DNA from: Acheta domesticus
Taxonomy: Eukaryota; Arthropoda; Insecta; Orthoptera; Gryllidae
Direction of reading: 5' to 3'
Length of the DNA stretch: 64,000 nt
Assembly: GCA_031308135.1 (NCBI GenBank)
Contig: JAHLJT010009436.1
Span: 156,448,750-156,512,749, forward strand
Shown here: piece after piece, positions 55,653 to 64,000 of the stretch
Layout: every line of letters begins with the position of its first letter
Numbering within the stretch: the first letter of the stretch is position 1
Notes under the pieces: generated by a model
What the model saw: the letters and a program-made list of their open reading frames with translations, nothing else
Told to the model about the DNA's origin: nothing
Database searches by the model: none
Translations under genes and position numbers: made by a program

Positions 55653-57559
55653 GAAATAAAGGAGAAACTAGATGTGCTAAACAGCACGTATTTTATCTCC
55701 CGTATGTTCACGCAAAATTACAAGAAAAGTTCTCAATTTTAGAAAAATTACACATGACCATATTTTAAATCTATCTTTCAGGAACAGATTTCATTACGAG
55801 AAAAATCTCTATCTTAGGATTTTAGTGTAGGAAGACTTCCAAAAACATTTTTCAATTTTGGAAATTAGGATTTTCAAACGACATGAGACCTGCACCAATC
55901 TCTTAAACGTCCTTTACACTACCCAACAAACAATTTAATCAAAAATGATAGAGCGACTTTTTTTAATTTGGAAAATGTCTCACGGGATTCATGCTAAGAT
56001 CCCCAAAATTAAAATACCGCTTTCAAATTTCATGGGGCCTGTAGTAGAATGTAACACGGTGGGAGGCTCCGTGCTGCGAATACAACTACATAGAGAATCA
56101 GTACGGGTTTCAGGGGATTGTTCTTTTGAGGCATATGAAAGGCAATGTACCTTGTCAATGATTGAAGTTTAATCTTTGAAAATAGATACTTGTACAAAGT
56201 AGTAATTTAGCAGTAAACCGGAGGACCAATGAATGTTCATACAATTTACGTTCTTTCTTTCTTTGAAGTTCACTTTACTTACAGATTGATGATAGTGTAC
56301 AGCTAACCAGCAAACACCACTCAGGTCAGACGGCTGAGTGTGTATGCCGTCGGCTGAGATTGGGCTGCAGATGATACGGCTGGCGGCCTGGATGGTGCCA
56401 CGGGTACGTACTCGAACTGACTGAAGCGGCCTGTTAGTGTAGATTTGGCCAGGTGACTGATTCACGGGTGGCCCGAATGTAGATCGCGGACTGTTGGCCG
56501 CGCGGATTGATTCCCGGAGTTTTGAGAGGCAAAACAAGAACAGCTGATTAGTTCGCAGACTGACGAGTGGAGCGAGCATTGACACTCGTCCGGTGTATTG
56601 ACAAATGTGTCAATGATTGTCTCGTAGAAGTTGTCGGTAATAGTTTGACCATGATAGTTGACTGTAGTGGTTTAGAAGTGACGGTAGAAGTTTCAGTAGG
56701 ATCGTAGAAACGACTGATAGTAGTGATTGATTGAAACAGTTGACTGAGATTTTGACTGAAGAGTTTGTAGTAGTGACTGAATAGTGAGTTGACTGGAATA
56801 GTCTGACTGAAGAGTGACTGAATAGTGGCGCGTGGAGTGAAGTTGCCGTATTTATTGAAGCGTATGTTTCCGAGTGCAGAGGGGAGTCACTGACATTTGC
56901 ATCTAGCCTACGACATGCGGTGAGACGCAGGGTGCCGCGAGAGTTGCTCGCTATTTGCTGTTATTGTCTGGAATGTGTCACGTGACTTTGGCGCGACACT
57001 TGAGGTGCCCGCGATGGCTGCATCTCATTAGCAATGTTAGGGTATATTTCCCACGGGAACCGCGGTGCGCCGGTTGAGAGGCGGGGTGGAAGACGGGGGC
57101 GGTCGCCCTAGCAGATGTCCGTTGACGAAAAGCTTAACGCCAACATTGTGAAGGAGGCACCTAGCGATTTCTATGAATGTTTGTATACATCTGGCTAGCA
57201 GGTAGTGGCTGCCGGCCGCGCACCGGTTAATGACCCGTTCGTTCCTTCCCCGGCTTACAGTACAATAGGTAGCGGCGGTTCGGCGCTGGCGGCTGAGAGG
57301 GCTCAACGAGAATTGTTTGATTGCTGTACATCTGTGTTTTACTTTTATAAGCAGATGTAGTACTGGACTGCCATGAGAGGTTTTGAGGGTGGGGCAGCCG
57401 AAGAACGTTGGCCGCGCGGATGAAAGACAATTAGGGGCTGAGCCCTTGCTAGCGAATTCCCTCGTGAGATTGTTCGCGAGATTGAACAGGGCCAGTCAGT
57501 TGTCAGTCATGGGGACCAGTCAGACATCAGTCAGATAGATTGAAGAATATCAATTTTAG
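55653..57559. other. No recognisable gene; GACTGA-rich and GC-rich stretches
   Basis: Positions 56640-56830 hold at least ten GACTGA/TGACTG motifs in a loose tandem, and 57490-57540 hold CAGTCA/TCAGTC, the inverse motif. GTTGGCCGCGCGGA occurs at both about 56489 and about 57411. The arrangement suggests an unclassified element, perhaps with repeated ends. No coding region or primer binding site was found. Confidence 0.45.
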
Positions 57560-57812
57560 AGAAATTGGCTGAACGGTTTAGCCGCTAGCGTTGACAGACG
57601 GACAGACGTTTGGCCTCCATTAGATTTTTCGGTATCAAAGACCCACAAAACATGGATTCTGGCTACACTACGTCATAGAGGATTTTTTTCTAAATTTAGC
57701 AACTGGACTTTTTCGTTACCAGGGCCTGTAATAAGAGATATACATAAGAGCCGAAAATTCGCTGTTTTTTCGAGCAGCATTACATAACTTTCTCTCTATT
57801 CCGTACGAGAAG
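57560..57812 (-). repeat. Family X fragment (hairpin end)
   Basis: Minus-strand X from the gcgctagcg-like block (gccgctagcgttgacagacg) and cggtatcaaagacccac to the agcagcattacataact and hairpin end (mutated: ctattccgtacgagaagtaa). Confidence 0.8.
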
Positions 57813-58529
57813 TAAAAACAAAACAATACATAGTCAATATTTACACTGTTCTACATTCACTCACATTAACATGGAATCTGTTGCATTGGAGAGGCACTGC
57901 ACTTATCAAAGGCACTGTGAGTGGCAATCCTGTGGTTGTCTGTGCTCCTCGCATGGATGTGTTTCACTGGTGCAAGACTCCGAAAAAATCTGCGCACCAA
58001 GGCGCATGGGGGATTGATCCGGTGCTCGTAGGGTACAAGGTAGGCTGGACAAAACGCCCTCAGTTCCGTTCGTTCTCGGCGGCGATACCAGGCGTGCCGA
58101 TACTACTGTGTCGGAGAATGTCAGTTCCGGAACTACCATTATCGAGAACGAACGATACCGAAACTTGGCCTGTTATCGGTGTGCGCCGACCGCGTCGAAT
58201 AATTGCTGGAGGTGTCACCGGAGTTTTTGCCACCGTTTAGTACAGCTCAAACTCGAAGCAGTCTGGCAGTATGTCTTGTTGAATAAGGCACCTGTAATTT
58301 TTGTAAAATAGTCTTCGGCTTTTGCATGTATATAATAAAAATAATGAAAAAATAACAATTATGACGAATATTTATTTCGCCTTTTCACGTAAATATATTT
58401 TAAGACATATTTAACTTTCTAAGCTTTTTTCCTTGAAATGTATTTCTATTTCTTCCAGTTTGCTTAAAATGCATGTTTAAATCATTTCCACTTTCCCACC
58501 AATTCCAGCAGTTTGGCACCCAACCTCTA
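57813..58529. other. No recognisable gene; 12-bp inverted repeat
   Basis: CGTTCGTTCTCG (about 58067) and CGAGAACGAACG (about 58142) are exact reverse complements in a GC-rich stretch (57880-58250). A 119-codon open frame crosses it, but I recognise no protein. Confidence 0.4.
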
Positions 58530-59216
58530 TTTTACTTTCTCGCCTAACGAATACTCGTAGAGAGAAAGTTATGTAATCGTGGCGCCCAAAACGGCTAATT
58601 TTCGCGAGAAAATTTCTTATAGCGGGAATCTGGTGGGGAAAATTCGATAAAACATGTTGCTAAATTTAGGGAAAAAACCTCTACCTCGTGGTGTAGTCAA
58701 AATCCATGTTTTGTTGCTTCTTGATACTGTAAAATCGGCTGACGGCAAAACGTCCTTCCGTCTGTCTGTCCGCTTAGCGCCTAGCGCTAGCGCCTAAACC
58801 GTTCAGCGATTTTCTTTAAAATTGATATTCCCCAATCGTTTTTATTAGTGTCAAGCCTCTGGAATTTGAAACCGATATTTTAATTTTTTTGGGTACTTTA
58901 CATGAAGCCCGTCGGAGATTTTCAATGTTAAGAGAAAATGGCTCCAAATTTTGTATTAAATTTTGTTGTTGAATAGTGCGAAGAACGTTTAAAAGGTAAT
59001 GATATAGGTATCATTTTCGTTGACATCCCCAATTTTTCGAAAATTGCAAAAAACTATTTTAAAAACTGCAAAATTGAAGATAGAGATTTTTGCCTCTGAC
59101 GAAGTCGGTTGTACAAAATTAGCACTTTAAATAAGGTCATGTTACAATTTTTTTTGAAAAACGAGTAGTTTTTGCGTAAATTCCACTTCAAATTTACAAA
59201 AAAAATTTCTCAAAAA
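58530..59216 (+). repeat. Family X copy, running into the assembly gap
   Basis: A diverged copy: tttactttctcgcctaacga (hairpin eroded), gagaaagttatgtaatcg, gcgcctaaaccgttcagcg, ctccaaattttgtatta and gattttt-rich sub-repeat, then Ns. Confidence 0.8.
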
Positions 59217-59316
59217 NNNNNNNNNNNNNNNNNNNNNNNNNNNNNNNNNNNNNNNNNNNNNNNNNNNNNNNNNNNNNNNNNNNNNNNNNNNNNNNNNNNN
59301 NNNNNNNNNNNNNNNN
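59217..59316. other. Assembly gap (100 N)
   Basis: Exactly 100 undetermined bases, a conventional placeholder. The true gap size is unknown. Repeat X on its left side probably caused the break. Confidence 1.
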
Positions 59317-59790
59317 TGGGTGAAAGGTATGTGAAATGTAAAGCTTCTGACTCAAATAATTAGGCAACTGCAGCTAAGCAAAGATACGTGGGGTCACAAG
59401 GGACCCCGCGCAACCTCTATCGGGTTATTTTTATGCCTGTTTTTTGTCCTGGAAGGTCGCGTTATACATCCACCGCTAGAACAGGTATCCGGCGCCAAAT
59501 TGCACGTCAGCTTGTGGGGATTTCCTTCCTCAGTTATCTCCCCGAGCGGGCACCCTTCAGCCAGGATGAGCTCAAAGTTCTTATTTCCGACATATGGGAT
59601 GGAATTTTGCATATAATTGCGTGTGTGTAAGGGGTGAGAATAGGGTAAGGAAGAGGAAGGAAAGATCGTATGCTGCTCCGGCAACTCGCCTAGTATTCAT
59701 CCAAGAAATCACATAAAACCACGGATCAGAGTAGACACCCACTGCATTGTAATTTTTATATCTTTGCTCCTCAAGCCCCTACGGGGCTAA
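59317..59790. other. No recognisable gene
   Basis: GC-moderate sequence; the part around 59610-59670 resembles 39050-39120. An open frame on each strand crosses 59390-59680, without a recognisable domain. Confidence 0.35.
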
Positions 59791-59938
59791 GATGGAATAC
59801 CAGACGGCACTTCGCGTCTTTTCTCGCTTGTGCTGTTAGATGTCGCATGATCGTAAACACTGCTTGATACGGTCGCGATCGTGCGATATCTATTGGCACG
59901 ACTGAGAGAGCCGAGCAGTGCAGTGGCGTATTCCGTAG
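59791..59938. mobile_element. Foldback MITE, copy 2
   Basis: GATGGAATACCAGACGGCAC at the left, with its imperfect reverse complement ending GGCGTATTCCGTAG at the right. It shares the gtcgcatgatcg and cactgcttgatacggtcgcg centre with copy 3. It is slightly more diverged than copy 1. Confidence 0.85.
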
Positions 59939-60170
59939 TGAAGGACGGGCCTCGAGAGGCGAGCACCTTGAGTCGCGCGTTCTCGTCGTGCAGGTGTCGC
60001 GCCTGGCGGCGCTGCATCGCTCGGCGCTCGCGCGGGAAGAGCAGCGCGCGGAGGGCGGCGGGCGGCGACCGCAAAGGGCGCGCGGCGACGCCGGCTCCGA
60101 CGCCGACACCTGCGACACCTTGCTTACAGTGCGATTCTTCCAACTCTGCCCCTGAAGACTCTATGGCCAC
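59939..60170 (-). other. GC-rich block, possible second exon of the minus-strand gene
   Basis: Very GC-rich (about 59950-60120) and bounded on both sides by foldback MITEs. On the minus strand one frame reads RERRAMQRRQARHLHDENAR, a charged, helix-prone segment, and could follow a phase-0 acceptor such as cttcag at about 60152. The other frames are arginine-rich and less protein-like. Neither splice site is convincing: there is no polypyrimidine tract and the donor is weak. It could equally be a GC-rich promoter-type island. Confidence 0.3.
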
Positions 60171-60312
60171 GATGGAATATCGCAGGGTATTTCGCGTCTT
60201 TCTCCGTTATGCCGCTAGAAGTCGCATGATCGCAAGCACTGCTTGATACGGTCGCCATCATGCGATATCTAGCGGTACGACCGAGAAATGTCACGAAATA
60301 TTGTGTCATATA
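60171..60312. mobile_element. Foldback MITE, copy 3
   Basis: GATGGAATATCGCAGGGTAT at the left, with its complement through CATGCGATATCTAGCGGTAC and aatattgtgtcatata at the right. It is 230 bp from copy 2 and in the same orientation, although the element is nearly symmetric. Confidence 0.85.
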
Positions 60313-60961
60313 GTTTTACTAGTGACCTGTAGCAGCAAAAATTCTGCTGAACAAAATCATATATTTTGTTTAAATAAAGTATAATACAAAATAAAATAAA
60401 AAAACAAAATAAAATATTTTGTTTAAAAACTAGCATGTACTCCTCTTAAGAAGAACAAATAAAAATACTATGGAATGACACTACAATAAATGAAATATTT
60501 TAATAAAGAGTCTTCATGAATACTGCTGTAACAGAGAATAGTTTCATTGCCTTTGTATCTTGCGCGAGTTCCTAAGCAAACCAAATTGCAGGAATCTAAC
60601 AAACCATAGACACTTCTCACGCAGCTGCATTGTCACTTTCACTATCTGCGCGCGTTGTGTGGAAATTAGGAACAGAATGTTTCAGACATGTGTGTCAGAA
60701 AGGTTAGGATTGGCTTCAAGGCAGGGAAGGGCGGCAGCATTGCACTTTGCAGGCGCAGTAAACTACATTTACTCCCGCGCGTTTTCTGGAGCCCTGGAAT
60801 TCCTCTCATCGACGAGTTTTTGTTAGCGCCGAGTTTTGTTCCCTAAATCTCATTATAAGAAACGTTCTCTCCCTTGAAATAGAAATGGTTTTACATGGAA
60901 AACCGAGCTGAATGTTTGATCTAACAGCCCCATCGTGGAAGGCGGGCCGTGCGCCGCTCAC
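60313..60961. other. Probable first intron of the minus-strand gene
   Basis: AT-rich sequence downstream (in gene direction) of a consensus donor at 60961. No other coding signal is present. Confidence 0.4.
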
Positions 60962-61141
60962 CTCCATCTCGCGCAGGCGCAGGTCGTCGTCGTCGGCGAT
61001 GTCCACGATGGCCTTGAACCTGTTGGCGGCCGCGCGCTCCGCGGCGTCGCTGGGCGCGTCCGAGTCTTCACTCGCCTCGCCCCGCTCGCCCTCGCCGTCG
61101 CCCTCGCCCTCCCCATCGCCCGGCACCTCGCTCGCGTCCAT
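60962..61141 (-). CDS. First coding exon of an unidentified host gene
   Basis: Starts at ATG 61141-61139 with G at -3 and +4. Exactly 60 codons end at a strong splice donor (GAG then GTGAGC) in phase 0. The first ~40 residues are acidic and low-complexity (MDASEVPGDGEGEG, EASEDSDAPSD). Then comes an ordinary-looking helical segment, AANRFKAIVDIADDDDLRLR, running into EME at the donor. GC content is far above that of the surroundings, with abundant CpG, as is usual for a first exon with its promoter. I do not recognise the protein. The frame is open upstream to about 61255, so a longer N-terminus or an upstream exon is possible. The second exon may lie at 59939-60170 or beyond the window. Confidence 0.6.
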
Positions 61142-61795
61142 CGCCCTCGTCCCGTTCTGTCGCTCCGCGCCCCGCGTTGCTTGGTTGCGCGTAAACACTC
61201 GGAGAAAGCAACGGGTGCAGAGGGAGGCAAAGAGTAGAGACAAAGAGGCGCGCAACTGCCGCCATTGAATATCGTCTCATCCGAAGGCTGCGATCAGGAG
61301 CTGGAGGAACAGTGTAACAAGCGGTGACGTCGTGGAGATTTTCAACAATATTAATATTGGTTTGGGATAGATTCAGGCTTCTCAACACACAGACACCACA
61401 CAGTTCCAATTCTTCTCACAGCTGGATGTACTCGTGAAATGGCGGGAACGATGGAAAGCGCCTCTCTGTGCCTAGGGGCCCTAACTGTGAAGTGTGTCTG
61501 GGCGGTGTTGCTCTAACAACGCCACGGACGAAACTCAGGGAGGGAGGAAAAGGGTCCTTTTCACCATTCCTCTCAATTTTTGCTGAGCTTATTGATTTTC
61601 TTTGCAAAACTTTCAAATACCTATTATTGTATATGGTAAATAAAATAAGCACTTGTTTTATAATTTATAAATAGAAATTTACAAACTAAAATTATATTAT
61701 TCCACCGCATACCGAGGAATGAGTGGAGCTTTTACTTGCTAGTCATTATTGGACATTCAATTGTCCTAATGGACTCTGATGGCTTACACTGTTTC
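61142..61795. other. Putative 5' UTR/promoter region, then unassigned
   Basis: The GC-rich part (61142-61330) lies directly upstream of the candidate start codon on the minus strand and would hold the 5' untranslated region and promoter. I see no clear TATA box. The rest is unassigned. Confidence 0.35.
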
Positions 61796-62006
61796 TTTCT
61801 CGTATACGTACGTAGTATATATGGTGTAATTTACGTAGTTTAGGGAAATTTATGTAACGCTGCGCGAAAAACAGGAGAATTTTCGTCATAAAAGTTCTCT
61901 TGTGGGTTCTTATACTGTAAAAGAGGATTATGCTTCCTTCTGTATTTAGCAAATTACTTTCTATAATACCTAGCGTAGTCAGAATCCATGTTTTGTGGTT
62001 CCTTAA
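61796..62006 (+). repeat. Family X copy, part 1 (split by piggyBac)
   Basis: Hairpin-end landmarks (tttctcgtatacgtacgtag, then gtaacgctgcgcgaaaaa), the ttagcaaatta block and agtcagaatccatgttttgt, followed by ggttccTTAA. The X consensus here is (g)gtccttgatacc, so the TTAA arose from TTGA or a variant and served as target. Confidence 0.8.
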
Positions 62007-63708
62007 CCCGGCTGCGGTCCTCAAATTTACTCCTTTTCAAGATCTTTGGGTCCAAATGGACCCATATAATTTCTTTTGCAGATAATTTACTTTTCCAATG
62101 TTCATATTTAGTATTCTTAATAGGAAGTTAAAGTTAGACACCGAAATGTTAAGTTTATACATTTATATTATTATAAGGTTGTGCAATAATTTAAAATAAT
62201 GGTCCCTGAACATGCGTGATAGCAAAATAACGAAATGCTCATATAGAAAAATTACATTACACACATGTAGTACAAATGTGACTGACATGCTTTTTACCTG
62301 TAAACGTTTTATTTAGAGAACCGAAAAGTGATTTTGTTATCAGTTTTGCAACACACTCCATTTTCCCCTTTTTCGAATGGAATCTAAAAAAACTTAATTT
62401 TGAAGACAGTGAATTTTGCATCGGATTTCTAGTTTTCGACTTCTGTTGATGACGAAGTTTGTGGTAGGTGTGTTCTGCATTCAATAACGGCGTTACAAAA
62501 GATTCCCCAAGTTTTCTATAAAATGTGTTGTTTTTTTATAACATTTTTATTAGCAATCCGAATTTGCTTTTGTGAAAAAAACGTTTGAATTGGTTTAAAA
62601 TGTTTATTTTGTCAGAGACAACAACAGGCCACAAAAAAGTATATTTTCTATGAATAAGATCTAATCGTATCAACAGCTCCCTTTGTAGAATTTTAGGTTT
62701 TCATTGTTTCTGGTTTCTTTTCTCCAGATTCACAGCCTCTTGCATTGTAAAGGGTGCTTTGAAACACAACACACTTGTTCATTAGTGGCACATATGATAC
62801 TAATGTCGGATAACTCGAAAATCGAAAGTAGAATCTTAGTTTGTTGTGCCCTTTGTCTGGAGAAGTTCTGGCGGAATAGAAGATCTGATTCTGGTTGTTT
62901 TTGCGCATAGTTCTACCGAGAATGATGTCCCGTTTGAGAAGCTCCTCACCCAACTGGAATAATGTAAAGAAATTGTCAGGAGTTATATTGTTATCCTTCA
63001 GAAGTGAGGATAATTGTAGCACCACCTTTATTCCCAAATTTTGTTCTCTAGGTTGCTCTTCTTGTTTGCCAGAGGTTGTGCATTCCACATGTAATTCCAC
63101 ATTCACATTCAAAATATCCCTCCGTATTTACCAAGTCTTTGGCATGTGCTGCCGAAATGGACTATTGACTCGGAAAACGCCTAATTATTAATTGATTGTT
63201 ACACACAATTGAAGATTGCACAATATCGGAAGAGGAAGAATCACATCGGAATACTACGTTCAAGTTTTAGAAAAACCTTCTATCCGTAGTTTAGAGAGCT
63301 GAGATTGCTCCCAGCTGTTCGTAGTACTTCGATAGTGTTTTCGTAGTTTGATAGTATTATTCAACAAAATATTGTCATTGTACACCTTATGAGAAGATAA
63401 AGTCTCGAATGATAATAGAATCTTTCCATTGTTGATTTCTAATAATTTACCGAGTTATTATACGAAATTTCTAACGAGAGTTCAACATGAGAAATGTCAC
63501 GGGTCCAAATGGACCCGAAGAACTTATGTGTAAAAAAATTTATAATTCCTTTCGTATTGAAAATAAATGAATGACATTTTATACGCGGGTAGAAAACAGT
63601 CAAAAAATAATTGTCATGGAGTATCAGAACGATCACACCATTTTCTTAAGCGGTACAAGAAATTAAAATTTTATTTGGGTCGAAATGGACCCGAGGACCA
63701 CAGCAGGG
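62007..63708 (-). mobile_element. piggyBac transposon, internally deleted (1.70 kb)
   Basis: Flanked by TTAA at 62003-62006 and 63709-63712. The terminal inverted repeats are CCCGGCTGCGGTCCTC and GAGGACCACAGCAGGG (13 of 16 complementary). Subterminal GGGTCCAAATGGACCC palindromes occur near the left end (62047) and at 63500, with a variant at 63677. It carries the C-terminal half of a piggyBac transposase on the minus strand. The N-terminal half, with most of the catalytic DDD triad, is missing, so it is non-autonomous. Confidence 0.95.
62250..63112 (-). pseudogene. piggyBac transposase, C-terminal half
   Basis: The open part (63112-62693) reads GIKVVLQLSSLLKDNNITPD, NFFTLFQLGEELLKRDIILG and, a few residues on, YPTLVSYVPLMNKCVVFQST, the conserved middle of piggyBac transposases (DNFFTS, LLKR, GT-RKN, VSYVPKKNK-VVLLST). 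In broken frames downstream come the KGAVDT-like and RWP-like segments (about 62640-62680). Then 62484-62257 holds a C-terminal region with C-x-x-C residues, probably the cysteine-rich domain. The start of the 63112 frame is internal to the protein. Confidence 0.85.
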
Positions 63709-64000
63709 TTAACACCAAAAAAGCAAAAAAAAGACTTGTTTTGTTTGTATGTCCGTTCTTCTGCTAACATTGGCAACTAAACTTTTCGCAAATAAAAAAG
63801 TTTCATACAAAAAATTCCAAAAGTATCCAGAACTACCAGTTTCAGTTCAAGAGACTACAGTTTACTGATCATTTGTGTTTTGTAATGACGATCAATAAAG
63901 CAAAAGTACAGACTTTTGATTTAAAAGATGCATAGATTTCTGTAAAATTTGTTTTGTTTATAGTCGGGTATATTGAGCATGCTCTCGAGTGAGTGATCAC
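63709..64000 (+). repeat. Family X copy, part 2, then unassigned end
   Basis: After TTAA the X sequence resumes with caccaaaaaagcaaaa, then tgtatgtccgttcttctgc, equivalent to the X region taccaaaaa...acgtccgtccgtctg. Homology fades after about 63790. The rest of the window is unassigned. Confidence 0.6.

Noticed and set aside
60912..61268. Plus-strand and alternative minus-strand frames over the candidate exon
   Set aside because: They are arginine/serine shadows of the GC-rich exon; only the minus frame with the acidic N-terminus ends at a consensus donor.

Overview
The window looks like nuclear DNA from a repeat-rich arthropod genome, most likely an insect. It is AT-rich overall, has only isolated GC-rich islands, no compact gene arrays, and is packed with metazoan transposon families: non-LTR elements of the R4/Dong, CR1/Jockey-group and RTE types, hAT and piggyBac DNA transposons, a Gypsy fragment, a tRNA-derived SINE, foldback MITEs and a satellite. 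I cannot name the species. A 100-N assembly gap lies at 59217-59316. Only one place looks like an ordinary host gene: a GC-rich minus-strand first coding exon at 60962-61141 with a good splice donor.

Layout. 0-0.76 kb: CGG repeat, inverted copies of a ~360-bp satellite and a fragment of an unclassified repeat, here called family X. 2-9.1 kb: a ~170-bp inverted pair, and an X copy split by a 2.8-kb hAT element that carries a long G-rich tract, a perfect 51-bp-arm hairpin and a transposase C-terminus. 10.4-17 kb: two R4/Dong-like retrotransposons in tandem, each bounded by (AAT)n arrays. The second is almost complete, with reverse transcriptase, zinc knuckle and restriction-like endonuclease, but has two frameshifts. 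A SINE follows. 17-29 kb: mostly unannotatable sequence with fossils of hAT, a third Dong-like piece, non-LTR reverse transcriptase pieces and a foldback MITE. 29.2-31.6 kb: five tandem ~360-bp satellite units plus decayed ones. 31.6-36.3 kb: hAT N-terminal fragment, two X copies, a 700-bp hAT MITE with a perfect 8-bp target duplication, and a Gypsy integrase tail. 37-39 kb: a piggyBac-like MITE. 39.4-50.3 kb: a nested stack, with an X copy split by a CR1/Jockey-group LINE that is itself split by a hAT, then another X copy and an inverted X copy carrying an RTE 3' end. 50-59 kb: dispersed repeats and more X copies. 59.3-61.2 kb: GC-rich candidate gene region invaded by two foldback MITEs. 61.8-63.8 kb: an X copy split at TTAA by a piggyBac element.

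The dominant biology is layered transposon insertion, and several insertions can be ordered in time from target-site duplications. Family X (about 1.6 kb full length, at least 14 copies or pieces) is the most frequent repeat and the one I cannot classify. It has internal ~305-bp sub-repeats, a conserved palindromic hairpin at one end, no terminal inverted repeats and no coding capacity that I can see.
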